17,994 nt of DNA, taken from contig JAFXUS010000038.1 in NCBI GenBank assembly GCA_017535125.1, positions 1-17,994 on the forward strand. The letters are read 5' to 3'. Shown here one piece after another: positions 7,060-15,462 of this stretch. Source of the stretch: Bacteroidales bacterium (GTDB taxonomy: Bacteria > Bacteroidota > Bacteroidia > Bacteroidales > UBA932). Every line of letters begins with the position of its first letter. Position 1 is the stretch's first letter. The notes below the pieces were generated by a model. The model was not told the DNA's origin, ran no database searches, and saw nothing but the letters and a program-made list of their open reading frames with translations. A program made the position numbers and the translations under genes.

Positions 7060-8097
7060 ATGAGAAAATTACTTATAATGCTCTGCTTGATTCTTGCCGT
7101 CGCATGCACCCGTGAGCAGGTGCCCGGGGACGGAGGCTGGCTTACCGTCGATCTGGGCGGGCTGGCAACGACCAAATCCATCATCGGTGCCACGGCCGCC
7201 GAGATGCAGGTGAATTCAGTCAACCTGTATGTGTTCGATTCCAACGGGATGCTGGACGTCGCACATGCATGTTCGAGCAACGAAATCAATGCGAAGCAGG
7301 CTGTGCTGAACGTCAAGACGGGTGGTAAAACCATTTATGCACTGGCCAATTTCAGGGATGATCCGCTGGCTGCCGCCAATGCGGTCGCCACCCGCGCGGA
7401 CATGGAACAGATTCCGTTCCTGTTGGGCGACAATCTGCCGGCCGGCCTTTTGATGACGGGTTCCGCCAGCGCCGTGGTGGCCTCCGGGACGGGAGGAAGT
7501 GCGACCCTGGGCCTGAGCCGTCAGGTGGCGCGTGTCGCGCTGGGTTCCGTAACCAACCGGTTGCCGGCGCCATATGGGACCGTACGGGTCCTTCGGGCCT
7601 TCCTGTGCAACGTGGTGGGAAACCAGAACGTGGCGGGAACGGCGTCCGCGTCCGTCTGGTACAACAAGAACGCAACGAGCGACAATGTCGCCGGCCATGT
7701 CATCGGGACGACCGGACATGCGGCGCAGGAGGCGTCGTTGACCTATGCGGACCTGAATGAAAATGTGGCGCTGAACGAGCAGCACGCGTTCTCCAACAAG
7801 TTCTTCTATGCGCTTCCGAATGCCCGTACCAATCCGAACAACGGTTTCAGCGCCACGTTTTCTCCCACGGCGACCGTCCTGATGGTGGTCGTTCAGATCA
7901 AGAACGTTCCGTATTATTATCCCGTAGCCCTGACCGGCACGCTGGAGCGCAACAAGGACTATAAGGTGGACTTGACGCTCATCGGCCTGGGCAATACGGA
8001 AGACCAGCCCTTCAACAAGATTGAAAGGGCGAATCTCTCGGCTTCCGTTCAAGTCAGCGACTGGACGAGCGGAGCCACTTATACCGAATCCATTTAA
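7060..8097 (+). CDS. FimA/Mfa1-family fimbrillin (first copy)
   Basis: A 345-residue lipoprotein with lipobox LAVAC (Cys16). After a short linker it shows the N-terminal fimbrillin domain: V-N-S-V-N-L-Y-V-F-D, then KTIYALANF, and L-S-R-Q-V-A-R-V-A-L (about 145-155), followed by a C-terminal domain ending VQVSDWTSGATYTESI. The TTKS site (Thr38-Lys39) is placed where FimA/Mfa1 pilins are cut by a trypsin-like protease to free the strand-acceptor groove. Product: a pilus stalk or accessory subunit on the cell surface. ATG 7060 is preferred over an in-frame start at 7027 because MRKLLIMLCL is a normal lipoprotein signal; this leaves a 29-base AT-rich gap after the previous gene. Whether this or the next gene is the major stalk pilin cannot be told from sequence. 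Confidence 0.85.
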   Translation: MRKLLIMLCLILAVACTREQVPGDGGWLTVDLGGLATTKSIIGATAAEMQVNSVNLYVFDSNGMLDVAHACSSNEINAKQAVLNVKTGGKTIYALANFRDDPLAAANAVATRADMEQIPFLLGDNLPAGLLMTGSASAVVASGTGGSATLGLSRQVARVALGSVTNRLPAPYGTVRVLRAFLCNVVGNQNVAGTASASVWYNKNATSDNVAGHVIGTTGHAAQEASLTYADLNENVALNEQHAFSNKFFYALPNARTNPNNGFSATFSPTATVLMVVVQIKNVPYYYPVALTGTLERNKDYKVDLTLIGLGNTEDQPFNKIERANLSASVQVSDWTSGATYTESI

Positions 8098-8115
8098 ACA
8101 TAAAACAGTCAGAAG

Positions 8116-9222
8116 ATGAAAAAATATCATATCATCCAACTCGTCCTGACCGTATGCGGCCTGCTGGCGGTGTCGTGCAGCAAAACGGCCGTAGATGGCC
8201 CTGAGACAAACAAAGAAGGCGAAGTCCTGCTCTCTGTCCGTTTCGACGCACCGGGCACGAAGGTGGGCGCCCAGAGCGTCACCAACGAAAAAGCTATCCA
8301 AAACGTACAGATATTCGTGTTCCGGGCCGGGAACGGCGGAGATGCCGGCAACCTGGAGATCGCCGCATCCTCCGGCTTCGACACCCCTTTGAACAACACG
8401 GATGGAAGTTACAGCGGCATGATGGTCAAGTGTTCGACCGGACAGCGGGAAGTCTGGGCGGTGGTCAACGATTCCGCGGACCGGACGGCCGGTCCGGATG
8501 CCGTGACCACGAAATCGGAATTCCTGGCGCTCACGCATGAGCTGAAGTACGCTTCGGCGACCAAACTCCTGATGATCGGGCACTCCGGCACCGAGTTGGA
8601 ACCGGCCGTAACCCTGCACGAAGGCCGGGAGGACGTCAGTATCGTCGTTCACAGGCTGGCGGCCGCCGTGATCCTGGAGAGTGTGAAGAACGATTTCAGT
8701 TCCCCGGCATATCAGAAAGCGGATATGTTCCGCCTGGAGAACTGCTATCTGATCAACGTCCCGGGACGCATCAATTTCGGCGAGACTTCCGAACCGTCCG
8801 CGCTGCCGACGGAACAGTGGTATGCCCGGCTCGCCGCTGAAACGGCTTCGCCGAAGGCGGACCTTCTTTACGATGCCCTGGCAGGGCAGATCGTGAATTA
8901 CGGAGCCAGTTATACCGTGCCGCATACGTTCTATACCTATCCCAACAATTGCGCGGTCAGCGAGGATGCCTCCTGGTGCGCCCGGGCCACGCTGCTGGTG
9001 CTGGAAGCCTCCATCAAGTATCCTTCGGGCTGGGTGAAATACTATTATCCCGTCCAGCTGGGCGCCGGCCCGCTGCTGTCCAACAAGCAGTATCGAGTGA
9101 ATCTTACCATCCACCGGCCCGGTTCGCTGGATCCCAACCACCCGGTCACCTTCGACGACGTCACCCCCGTCATTTCGGTGACGGACTGGGAAAGCGGCGA
9201 CCGTTATGACCGGGAAATATGA
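8116..9222 (+). CDS. FimA/Mfa1-family fimbrillin (second copy)
   Basis: A 368-residue lipoprotein with lipobox LAVSC (Cys21). The fimbrillin pattern repeats: a LLSVRFDAPGTK segment with a Thr48-Lys49 candidate processing site, I-Q-N-V-Q-I-F-V-F (the conserved first core strand), EVWAVVN, H-R-L-A-A-A-V-I-L in place of the VARV motif of the previous gene, and YYYPVQL plus a terminal ISVTDWESGDRYDREI. The overall plan matches its neighbour but the sequences are strongly diverged, so it is a paralogue rather than a recent duplicate. It is probably a second pilus structural subunit exported as a lipoprotein, cut, then polymerised by strand exchange. It starts 18 bases after the previous stop; a purine-rich CAGAAG precedes the ATG. 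Confidence 0.83.
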   Translation: MKKYHIIQLVLTVCGLLAVSCSKTAVDGPETNKEGEVLLSVRFDAPGTKVGAQSVTNEKAIQNVQIFVFRAGNGGDAGNLEIAASSGFDTPLNNTDGSYSGMMVKCSTGQREVWAVVNDSADRTAGPDAVTTKSEFLALTHELKYASATKLLMIGHSGTELEPAVTLHEGREDVSIVVHRLAAAVILESVKNDFSSPAYQKADMFRLENCYLINVPGRINFGETSEPSALPTEQWYARLAAETASPKADLLYDALAGQIVNYGASYTVPHTFYTYPNNCAVSEDASWCARATLLVLEASIKYPSGWVKYYYPVQLGAGPLLSNKQYRVNLTIHRPGSLDPNHPVTFDDVTPVISVTDWESGDRYDREI

Positions 9223-9232
9223 TGACAGGGCC

Positions 9233-10057
9233 ATGACGGGTATCAGAAAGGGGATGGCATGCGCCATCCTGGGGGTGACGGTGCTTGCGCCCGCATGCAG
9301 CGTCAAGGAAAACCGTTTCGAGTGCCCGGTCTATGTGACGGTCCTGACGGATCAGTTCGTACTGCGGGGGATGAACGAGGGTAAGGTTTCTTTTTCATCC
9401 TCCCATGTAATCGACCGGGAAGACATCAGTTTCCTTTCGTTCCTGCGGGACGGATACCGGCAGGCCTGTCCGCGTGAGTATGCCCGTGCCGCCGTGTTCA
9501 GCGGAGCGGAGAATTATACCCTGGTGGAAGAAGAAATGCGGGTCCTCCCGGGGCGCCAGGCCGGTCTGCTGTGGGCCTATGGCGAGACGTTCTCTGCCAA
9601 CTCGGACGAATATCTGATCGATGCGGAGCCGCACAAGCAGTATTGCCTGGTGCAGTTTCTGTTCGACGATTCGCCGACGGCACCGTCCGAATATGCATGG
9701 CGTTTCCGGATCAAGGCGGCCTGCTCGGGCATGAACATTTATACGCTGGAGCCCCTGGAAGGGGAGTATTCCTGCCATGTGGGCCCGAATGCGGTCGGAG
9801 CCTGGTACGGTGTCATCCCGCGCCAGAAGACGAATGAGCTCCTGTTGGAGGTCTATCTCCCGGATGCGGACGACGAGCTGGAAGGGCGTACGGACTATGT
9901 GATAGACCTGGGCCGGAAATTCGAGGCACTCGGCTATGACTGGACGGCCGAGGACCTGCGGGACGTGACGGTCAGCGTGGGCTTCGCGTCCATGGGCATG
10001 ACCGTGGACGTACAGGAATGGGAAGGAGATGACAGCTACAAGAACATTGAAATCTAG
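9233..10057 (+). CDS. Mfa2/FimB-like pilus anchor subunit
   Basis: A 274-residue lipoprotein with lipobox LAPAC (Cys22). Immediately after the lipid cysteine comes SVKENRFECPVYVTVL, which resembles the start of FimB/Mfa2-family proteins, where a cysteine-proline follows a short polar linker after the lipidated Cys. Those proteins stay lipid-anchored and terminate and attach the pilus at its base. Consistent with that, I see no Thr-Lys/Arg processing site at the position where the two fimbrillins have one. The C-terminus, VDVQEWEGDDSYKNIEI, follows the same pattern as the fimbrillin C-termini. It is shorter than typical Mfa2. ATG 9233 is chosen over 9206, which would overlap the previous gene and lengthen the signal sequence with charged residues; the chosen start is 10 bases after the previous stop. 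Confidence 0.75.
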   Translation: MTGIRKGMACAILGVTVLAPACSVKENRFECPVYVTVLTDQFVLRGMNEGKVSFSSSHVIDREDISFLSFLRDGYRQACPREYARAAVFSGAENYTLVEEEMRVLPGRQAGLLWAYGETFSANSDEYLIDAEPHKQYCLVQFLFDDSPTAPSEYAWRFRIKAACSGMNIYTLEPLEGEYSCHVGPNAVGAWYGVIPRQKTNELLLEVYLPDADDELEGRTDYVIDLGRKFEALGYDWTAEDLRDVTVSVGFASMGMTVDVQEWEGDDSYKNIEI

Positions 10058-10066
10058 TGATGAGAC

Positions 10067-13000
10067 ATGAAGAAAAGAGTATTATACAAGATCATCCCGG
10101 CCCTGGCCTGCCTGCTGCTCCAGCTTGCCTGTGAGCCGGATGAGGTGCGGACCGCCTTCAGCCTGGAGCAGGCTGAAGGCGAAGAGGCGGCCTGGGCGGA
10201 GATGCCCCTGACGATCGCCGCGGCAATGGGGGAGGACGGTCCCGGTACCAAGGCCTCGCTGCTCAGGGATGTGGAGACAAAAGGATCCGGTGCGCTCGTG
10301 CTGGTGTTTCGCAGTGCCACGGGCCAGTTGGAATCCTATCATTTCTTCCGTCAGGATGAACTGGCCAATCAGGGCAGCGTGCCGCTCAGCCTGCGCGTTC
10401 CGCTGGCGGTGTGCGATTTCTACATCCTGGGCAATCTGAACGTCATCCGCAAGTCGGACGGCGCAGTGACGAACCTGATGGATGCGCTGGGGGCTTCTTC
10501 CCCGGTGACGGAAACAAGCCTGGAGGCGATGGTCTATCGCCTGGACGGAGGCGACCTGGATGGCGTCTTCCGCCGGGAATCCTTCGCGGACGTGGCAGCC
10601 TGCGGCATTCCGTATGCCCTGATCCGGAAGAGTGTGAATACGGTTAGCCGCATCAATGCGGGACTTGGCGTTCCGGATTCGGACCGTTGCCGCCGTCTGT
10701 TCAGCAAGGTCACGGTCCGGATCGATCATTCCGCCTTTGACGGCAACGGCGCCAACCCGGAGTTCTTCGTCAATTCCCGGCTCTATCTGCGCCAGGCGAA
10801 CGCGCGGCTGCAACCGTTCTCCGATACGCCCCAAAAGGCGCAGGAGGCCGCCGACATCCTGGCGCAGAGCGACTATGATCCGGACATGCAGTCAACCAAT
10901 GCTTCCGTGACGACGTTCAGTTTCTATGTGCCCGAGAACATGCAGGGGACCCTGCTGCCCGGCAATACGGACAGCCGTGAGAAGACACGCGAGCGCCTGC
11001 TGGCAGAGAATATGTCGGCAGTGGTGCCGTATTTGACGTACGTCGAGTTTGCCGGGCGCCTGAACCCGGCCGCCGGCGGCTACGGGGGTGACGTGACCTA
11101 CCGCTTCTACGTGGGACGGGACAACTGCTCGAACTTCGACCTGGAACGGGGACGGGAATACAACATTTCCCTGACTTTCCGCGTGAGCAGCATTTTCGAC
11201 CCGGACTGGAAGGTCGGAATCGACAAGTGGTCGGACGAACGCCTTTTCCGCCTGACGGCGGACGCATCGTTTACGACGGACATCGGATCCGTGAACGGCA
11301 GCCGTATCGTGGCGGTGCGGAAAAACCGTCCTGGCGCCATCTACGTCTATATGAACCCGCAGGGGAGCCTGGGGGCGACGAATCTGCTGCTGGGCAAGGA
11401 CGTCAGCACCACAAGCTCTTTCATCCCGTCGGACCTGTCGGACTGCGCCTGGTACGGCGACTTGATGAAGTCCGGGACGGCGGATGCGGACTGGCTGGCC
11501 GCGCATGGCATTGCTGCATCCTGGGATAAGAATTCGGGTCGCTTGCAGCTGGCGGTGACGGATGCTGCGAAATTCAACGCCCGCATCGGAGAGGCTCCCC
11601 GGGAGTTCACGCTGACCCTGCTGCCCGGCGGGACGATCACGACCCGGTTCAAAATAGGTCTGTACGAAGATCTGGGCGTGACGGTGGCGGGCGGGAAGTC
11701 CCTGACGGAGGAGTTCTATCTGGGACAGAAACGGACGGTGAGCGTGTCAGGATTCGCCGGGACGGCGGTCAAGTACGCCGCCGTGCAGGAGAAATGCGGC
11801 GCCAGCCCGTCGGCGGCGAAAAACGCGAACGTGCAGTGGAAACCAGGACTGACCGGCGCTTTTCCTTCCTGTGCGGTGGACGGTGCCGGCCGGGTCGTGT
11901 TGGACGTGGGTAATCATGCGTACGACGCGCAGACCTATACGGGAGCGCTGGATGTCTATGCCTTTTATCCGAACCGCTTCCAGGCACTGCATACCGGTTG
12001 GGCTTCCAAAAACGGGAAGATCGTTTTCTTCTCGGAAGACTGGCTGAACGATTCGATGGAAGTGGAGTTGCGGATCAGTGAGCCGAAACTGGTCGTGCCG
12101 GGCAGCAGCAAGAACTATTATCTTCCCATAGACGGCAGCGAGGTGGCTACGGATTACGGGTATTTCGACTATGCCGGGACGACGCGCCTGGACGCGTCCG
12201 ATTTCGATGCGACCTTGCTCTCTTCGCTGTTGCAACTGGCTCTGGTACCGACTTCCGGAGAGCTGGCGACCACTTTCGGCGATTGTTTTTCGATGGACTT
12301 CTCCGGTCGGGCCTATGTCAGCAAAACGCAGTCCGGGAGCGCCAGGATGGAAGATCTGGCGTATGCGAGCGCTTCCGGGAGGACCACCGGGAACGGAAAG
12401 TTCCGCTTGCGGAATCCCGTGCTGACGGACCTGTATCCCGGGGCGGGGCAGTTCAACTTTTATGTGTCCCGGCTTTCGATCGTCAGTTTTGCTTTCTACA
12501 AGACCGGAACCAACAACGTCCAACAGGACGGCGGTGCGAACACGGTCACGGTCGATTATCTGTTCCAGCCGGACGACAGTAACGAGATCTTCCGCCGTTT
12601 CGGCGTCAAAATGAACTACCTCTTCACAAACGGTAATATGGACGCCATCAGCTGGAGCCGGAGCGGAACGGCCAGTACCTATTCCTGCTCCCGGTCGTCC
12701 ACGGTGGTGCAGCCTGTAATTGATTATGAAGTAAGCCGTTATGATACGGGATCCGGTGGAGAGATCCATTGGATGTACTACGAAGACCGGCAGACGATGT
12801 CAGTCGGTTCGGAACCTGTGCCAGGCGGGCTGGTGGTTCCGTACGGGGAGCAGGTGGTGACCGGAACCTACAGGAACAAGTGGGACGGCCGGGAGTTCTC
12901 GGCGACGCTGTCTTTCGAGCTCAAACACCAGATCGGGTATTGTACGTTCATCGGAGCGTGGGCGAACCGGAACGCTACGGTGTACCTTGTTCCGCACAAA

Positions 13001-13411
13001 GGTGCGAAATACCTGGAGCAGATAGGCTCGCGTGTGAGTGCAAGCCAGCGGGCCTGGATGCGGAAAGTGCTGGGCCAAAGCGAGATCACCGGGACGGCGC
13101 ATCCGGACAATACCAGTTTCGGTTACTGCATGTACCAGAAATCGTATGGCGTCGGAGATTACTACGTGTACAAAACGACGGTGCCGATCCCAGCCTCCAA
13201 CCTGGATGTCCGCTACGTTCCGAACTACAGCAGCGCCACGGCATGGAGTGCGGCGGCCCTTCAGTCATATCTCAGTTCCGGCCTGAGCATCTATGGCGGG
13301 ACTTTGTCCGTTTCTTTTCCGGCGCTGGACCACGTTGTCACGACCACGGGTTCAAATCGGGCGCAGATGGACAAACGGGGCGTGTTCATTTCCGGTGGCG
13401 ATTCTTTCTGA
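10067..13411 (+). CDS. DUF4906-like large pilus protein, probable tip adhesin
   Basis: A 1114-residue lipoprotein with lipobox LQLAC (Cys22). The N-terminal ~370 residues resemble a pilin-like module: PGTKAS (Thr61-Lys62) and a second Thr-Lys at 71-72, a LVLVFRS core strand, D-F-Y-I-L-G-N-L-N, a F-S-K-V-T-V-R-I strand, FYVPENMQG (about 286-294, a segment I associate with DUF4906 proteins) and Y-N-I-S-L-T-F-R-V at about 366. The remaining ~740 residues are beta-rich, full of Gly, Ser, Asn and aromatic residues, as expected of stacked Ig-like or adhesin domains. The final ~130 residues have several GY-C and YY-V-Y segments. Unlike its three neighbours it does not end in the shared D/E-W ... Y ... 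I tail. Size, last position in the operon and lack of a donor-like tail suggest a tip adhesin; ligand unknown. It starts 9 bases after the previous stop. Confidence 0.75.
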   Translation: MKKRVLYKIIPALACLLLQLACEPDEVRTAFSLEQAEGEEAAWAEMPLTIAAAMGEDGPGTKASLLRDVETKGSGALVLVFRSATGQLESYHFFRQDELANQGSVPLSLRVPLAVCDFYILGNLNVIRKSDGAVTNLMDALGASSPVTETSLEAMVYRLDGGDLDGVFRRESFADVAACGIPYALIRKSVNTVSRINAGLGVPDSDRCRRLFSKVTVRIDHSAFDGNGANPEFFVNSRLYLRQANARLQPFSDTPQKAQEAADILAQSDYDPDMQSTNASVTTFSFYVPENMQGTLLPGNTDSREKTRERLLAENMSAVVPYLTYVEFAGRLNPAAGGYGGDVTYRFYVGRDNCSNFDLERGREYNISLTFRVSSIFDPDWKVGIDKWSDERLFRLTADASFTTDIGSVNGSRIVAVRKNRPGAIYVYMNPQGSLGATNLLLGKDVSTTSSFIPSDLSDCAWYGDLMKSGTADADWLAAHGIAASWDKNSGRLQLAVTDAAKFNARIGEAPREFTLTLLPGGTITTRFKIGLYEDLGVTVAGGKSLTEEFYLGQKRTVSVSGFAGTAVKYAAVQEKCGASPSAAKNANVQWKPGLTGAFPSCAVDGAGRVVLDVGNHAYDAQTYTGALDVYAFYPNRFQALHTGWASKNGKIVFFSEDWLNDSMEVELRISEPKLVVPGSSKNYYLPIDGSEVATDYGYFDYAGTTRLDASDFDATLLSSLLQLALVPTSGELATTFGDCFSMDFSGRAYVSKTQSGSARMEDLAYASASGRTTGNGKFRLRNPVLTDLYPGAGQFNFYVSRLSIVSFAFYKTGTNNVQQDGGANTVTVDYLFQPDDSNEIFRRFGVKMNYLFTNGNMDAISWSRSGTASTYSCSRSSTVVQPVIDYEVSRYDTGSGGEIHWMYYEDRQTMSVGSEPVPGGLVVPYGEQVVTGTYRNKWDGREFSATLSFELKHQIGYCTFIGAWANRNATVYLVPHKGAKYLEQIGSRVSASQRAWMRKVLGQSEITGTAHPDNTSFGYCMYQKSYGVGDYYVYKTTVPIPASNLDVRYVPNYSSATAWSAAALQSYLSSGLSIYGGTLSVSFPALDHVVTTTGSNRAQMDKRGVFISGGDSF

Positions 13412-13438
13412 GGTGTTCCCCGATTAGGTAAAATCAAT

Positions 13439-13446
13439 TATCTTTG
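13439..13446 (+). promoter_or_regulatory. Bacteroidota-type -7 box for tcdA
   Basis: TATCTTTG matches TAnnTTTG exactly and lies 9 bases before ATG 13456, so the transcript would have almost no leader. A clear TTTG at -33 is not seen. It indicates that tcdA and the ABC gene are transcribed separately from the pilus operon, which ends 27 bases upstream without an obvious terminator. Confidence 0.65.
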
Positions 13447-13455
13447 TCCATCGAT

Positions 13456-14202
13456 ATGAACCATCAACCTGCATACCTGGACCGCGTGTCGCTGCTGGTG
13501 GGCGAGGACGTACTTGCCCGGCTGGGCGAGGTGCGCGTGCTGCTTTTCGGCGTGGGCGGCGTGGGGAGCTGGTGCGCCGAGGGGCTGGTCCGCTCGGGTG
13601 TGCGGCACCTGACGCTCGTGGACGCCGACGTGATCAGCGAGAGCAACGTCGGCCGCCAGCTGATGGCGACGCCGCGCACGGTGGGGCAGGTGAAGGTGGA
13701 GGCGCTGCGCGAGCGCCTGCTGGAGATTGCGCCGGATGCGCAGATCGAGACCTCGCAGAAGATTTTCACGGCCGAGACGGCCGGGGAATTCGCGATGGAG
13801 GAGTACGACTACATCCTGGACGCCATCGATTCGCTCAAGGACAAAGGGGAGCTCATTCTGCGGGCGACGCGCACGCCCGCCGTGTTCTTCTGCGCGATGG
13901 GGGCGGCCCTGAAAGTCGATCCCACGCAAGTGCGCGTGGGCGAATTCTGGAACGTCCGCGGATGCCCGTTGGGCGCCGCCCTCCGCAAGAAGTTCAAGCA
14001 GAACCATACCTGGCCGGGTCACAAGTTCCGCTGCGTCTATGACGAGGAGGTGCTGCCCAACCGGGGCGGCGTGGGCGATGCCGAGACGGACTTGTTCAAC
14101 AAGGCGCAGATCAACGGTTCGCTGGCGCACATCACGGCCATCTTCGGCATGACGCTGGCGGGCCTGGTCATCAACGACGTCTATCACAAAATCGCCGGCT
14201 GA
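13456..14202 (+). CDS. tcdA: tRNA threonylcarbamoyladenosine dehydratase TcdA
   Basis: A 248-residue E1-like enzyme of the ThiF/MoeB/HesA superfamily. The nucleotide-binding Rossmann motif is LLFGVGGVGSWCAEGL (about 31-46), followed by LVDADVISESNVGRQ, the conserved D-x-D and R-Q pair that position ATP, then DYILDAIDSLKDK. TcdA adenylates and cyclises t6A37 of ANN-decoding tRNAs to ct6A. What separates it from MoeB/ThiF here is the lack of the CxxC zinc pair and the family-typical region around D-P-T-Q-V-R-V-G-E followed by C-P-L-G-A-A-L-R-K-K-F. ATG 13456 is chosen over an upstream TTG because it sits just after the promoter box. Its stop overlaps the next ATG by one base (TGATG), so the downstream ABC protein is co-translated; a functional link is not known to me. 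Confidence 0.88.
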   Translation: MNHQPAYLDRVSLLVGEDVLARLGEVRVLLFGVGGVGSWCAEGLVRSGVRHLTLVDADVISESNVGRQLMATPRTVGQVKVEALRERLLEIAPDAQIETSQKIFTAETAGEFAMEEYDYILDAIDSLKDKGELILRATRTPAVFFCAMGAALKVDPTQVRVGEFWNVRGCPLGAALRKKFKQNHTWPGHKFRCVYDEEVLPNRGGVGDAETDLFNKAQINGSLAHITAIFGMTLAGLVINDVYHKIAG

Positions 14203-15362
14203 TGGAGGCACTGGATATCCGGAAAGGGGAACAGGTGGCCGTCGTGGGCCCGAACGGCTCCGGCAAGAGCCGCCTTGCGGCCGCATTCGCCGGCCGGAGC
14301 GGCGCGAAATACATTACTTTCCGCGATTCCTACGGGAGCTACGGCGACCGTAATTTCTTCATGCAGCAGCGCTGGAACCTCTTCACCCTGGAGAACGACC
14401 CGCCCTCGGTGGATGGCCGGCCCCTGGTGACGCTCTCCTCGGGAGAACTGCGCAAGTACCAGCTCGACCGCGCCCTGCAGGGCGGACCGGAATACCTCGT
14501 GATCGACAACCCCTATATCGGCCTCGATCCGCAGGCGCGTAAGCTCCTGACCCGCAGGCTGACCGAACTGGCGGCCACGACGACGCTGGTGCTGGTGCTC
14601 TCCCGCGTGGCGGAGATCCCGCCCTTCATCACGCACGTCATTCCCGTCGCGGACGGGAAAGCGGGGGAGAAAATGCCGCTGGAGGCGTATCAGGACGTGG
14701 TTCTGCCGCCGGCCGTGATCCGCATGCGCGGGGTGACCATCCGCTACGGCGAGCGCGTCATCCTGGACAGCCTGGACTGGACGGTACGGCAGGGGGAGCA
14801 CTGGGCGCTGACCGGGGCGAACGGCAGCGGCAAGACGACGCTCCTGAGCTTGATCTGCGCCGACAATCCGATGGCGTACGCCTGCGATATCGAGCTGTTC
14901 GGCCGGCCTCGAGGAAGCGGGGAGACCATCTGGGACATCAAGCGCAACATCGGCTTCGTCAGTCCGGAGCTCCACCGGGCCTTCCAGGTGGACGCATCCG
15001 CGCTGGATATCGTAGCCAGCGGCCTGTTCGATACCGAGGGGCTCTTCCGGCATCCTTCGCCGGAGCAGTACGCCTGCGCGCGGCGCTGGATGTCCGAATT
15101 CGGCATTGATTCATTCGCCGAAAGGCCTTTCCTGCAGCTCTCCAGCGGGGAACAGCGCCTGTGCCTCGTGGCGCGCGCCTTCGTCAAGGATCCGCCGCTC
15201 TACGTGCTGGACGAGCCGCTGCATGGCCTCGACGGTGCGCAGCACCTGCACGTCAAGACCCTGCTGGACCGCTTCTGCGGCGCTCCCGGCAAGACCCTGC
15301 TCATGGTCACGCACTATCCCGAGGAATATCCCGCCTGCATCGACCACAGCCTGACATTGTAA
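14202..15362 (+). CDS. Tandem ABC ATPase, ModF-like
   Basis: A 386-residue soluble protein with two fused nucleotide-binding domains and no membrane segments. Domain 1: Walker A GPNGSGKS (16-23), signature LSSGE (78-82), Walker B YLVID (98-102) followed by Asn103 where the catalytic Glu is expected, and no His in the switch region (L-V-L-S-R-V). It also starts almost at Walker A, so the usual first strand and aromatic A-loop residue are missing. Domain 2: Walker A GANGSGKT (205-212), signature LSSGE (313-317), Walker B LYVLDE (333-338) and H-loop His371, all intact. The pattern (one degenerate and one active site, no permease nearby) resembles ModF/PhrA-type proteins, whose role is poorly known. 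Low-scoring alternatives would be a translation-associated ABC-F factor, but the ABC-F linker is absent. Confidence 0.82.
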   Translation: MEALDIRKGEQVAVVGPNGSGKSRLAAAFAGRSGAKYITFRDSYGSYGDRNFFMQQRWNLFTLENDPPSVDGRPLVTLSSGELRKYQLDRALQGGPEYLVIDNPYIGLDPQARKLLTRRLTELAATTTLVLVLSRVAEIPPFITHVIPVADGKAGEKMPLEAYQDVVLPPAVIRMRGVTIRYGERVILDSLDWTVRQGEHWALTGANGSGKTTLLSLICADNPMAYACDIELFGRPRGSGETIWDIKRNIGFVSPELHRAFQVDASALDIVASGLFDTEGLFRHPSPEQYACARRWMSEFGIDSFAERPFLQLSSGEQRLCLVARAFVKDPPLYVLDEPLHGLDGAQHLHVKTLLDRFCGAPGKTLLMVTHYPEEYPACIDHSLTL

Positions 15363-15368
15363 TTCAAG

Positions 15369-15456
15369 TGCAGGAGACGTCCTGAAATTCTGCAGACTAC
15401 CTGCAAATTCGGGCTATTTTGCTGGAGAAGGTCCACGGTTTGGACCGCTTCCCGCA
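15369..15456 (+). repeat. 88-bp REP-like element, left copy
   Basis: This copy pairs, in opposite orientation and without gaps, with 16958-17045: by hand count 66 of 88 positions agree. It contains hairpin 1, CAGGA (15371-15375) with TCCTG after a GACG loop; an AT-rich central imperfect palindrome (GCAAA ... TTTGC); and hairpin 2, GGTCCA with TGGACC around a CGGTT loop (15430-15446). It fills nearly the whole gap between the convergent ABC and glycosylase genes (6 bases from each stop) and may also terminate transcription in both directions. Confidence 0.8.
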
Positions 15457-15462
15457 TTCCGA

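Noticed and set aside
7216..9306. Long open frame of 696 codons on the minus strand, antisense to the two fimbrillin genes
   Set aside because: It spans two real plus-strand genes and their spacer, and has the low-complexity His/Arg/Gly-rich look of an antisense shadow.
10067..13411. Possible fusion of two genes in the 1114-residue protein
   Set aside because: There is a single lipoprotein signal and one uninterrupted frame with similar composition throughout; large DUF4906-like proteins of this size occur at the end of pilus operons.
13412..13438. Intrinsic terminator after the pilus operon
   Set aside because: No stem-loop with a T-run is visible in the 27 bases before the tcdA promoter box.
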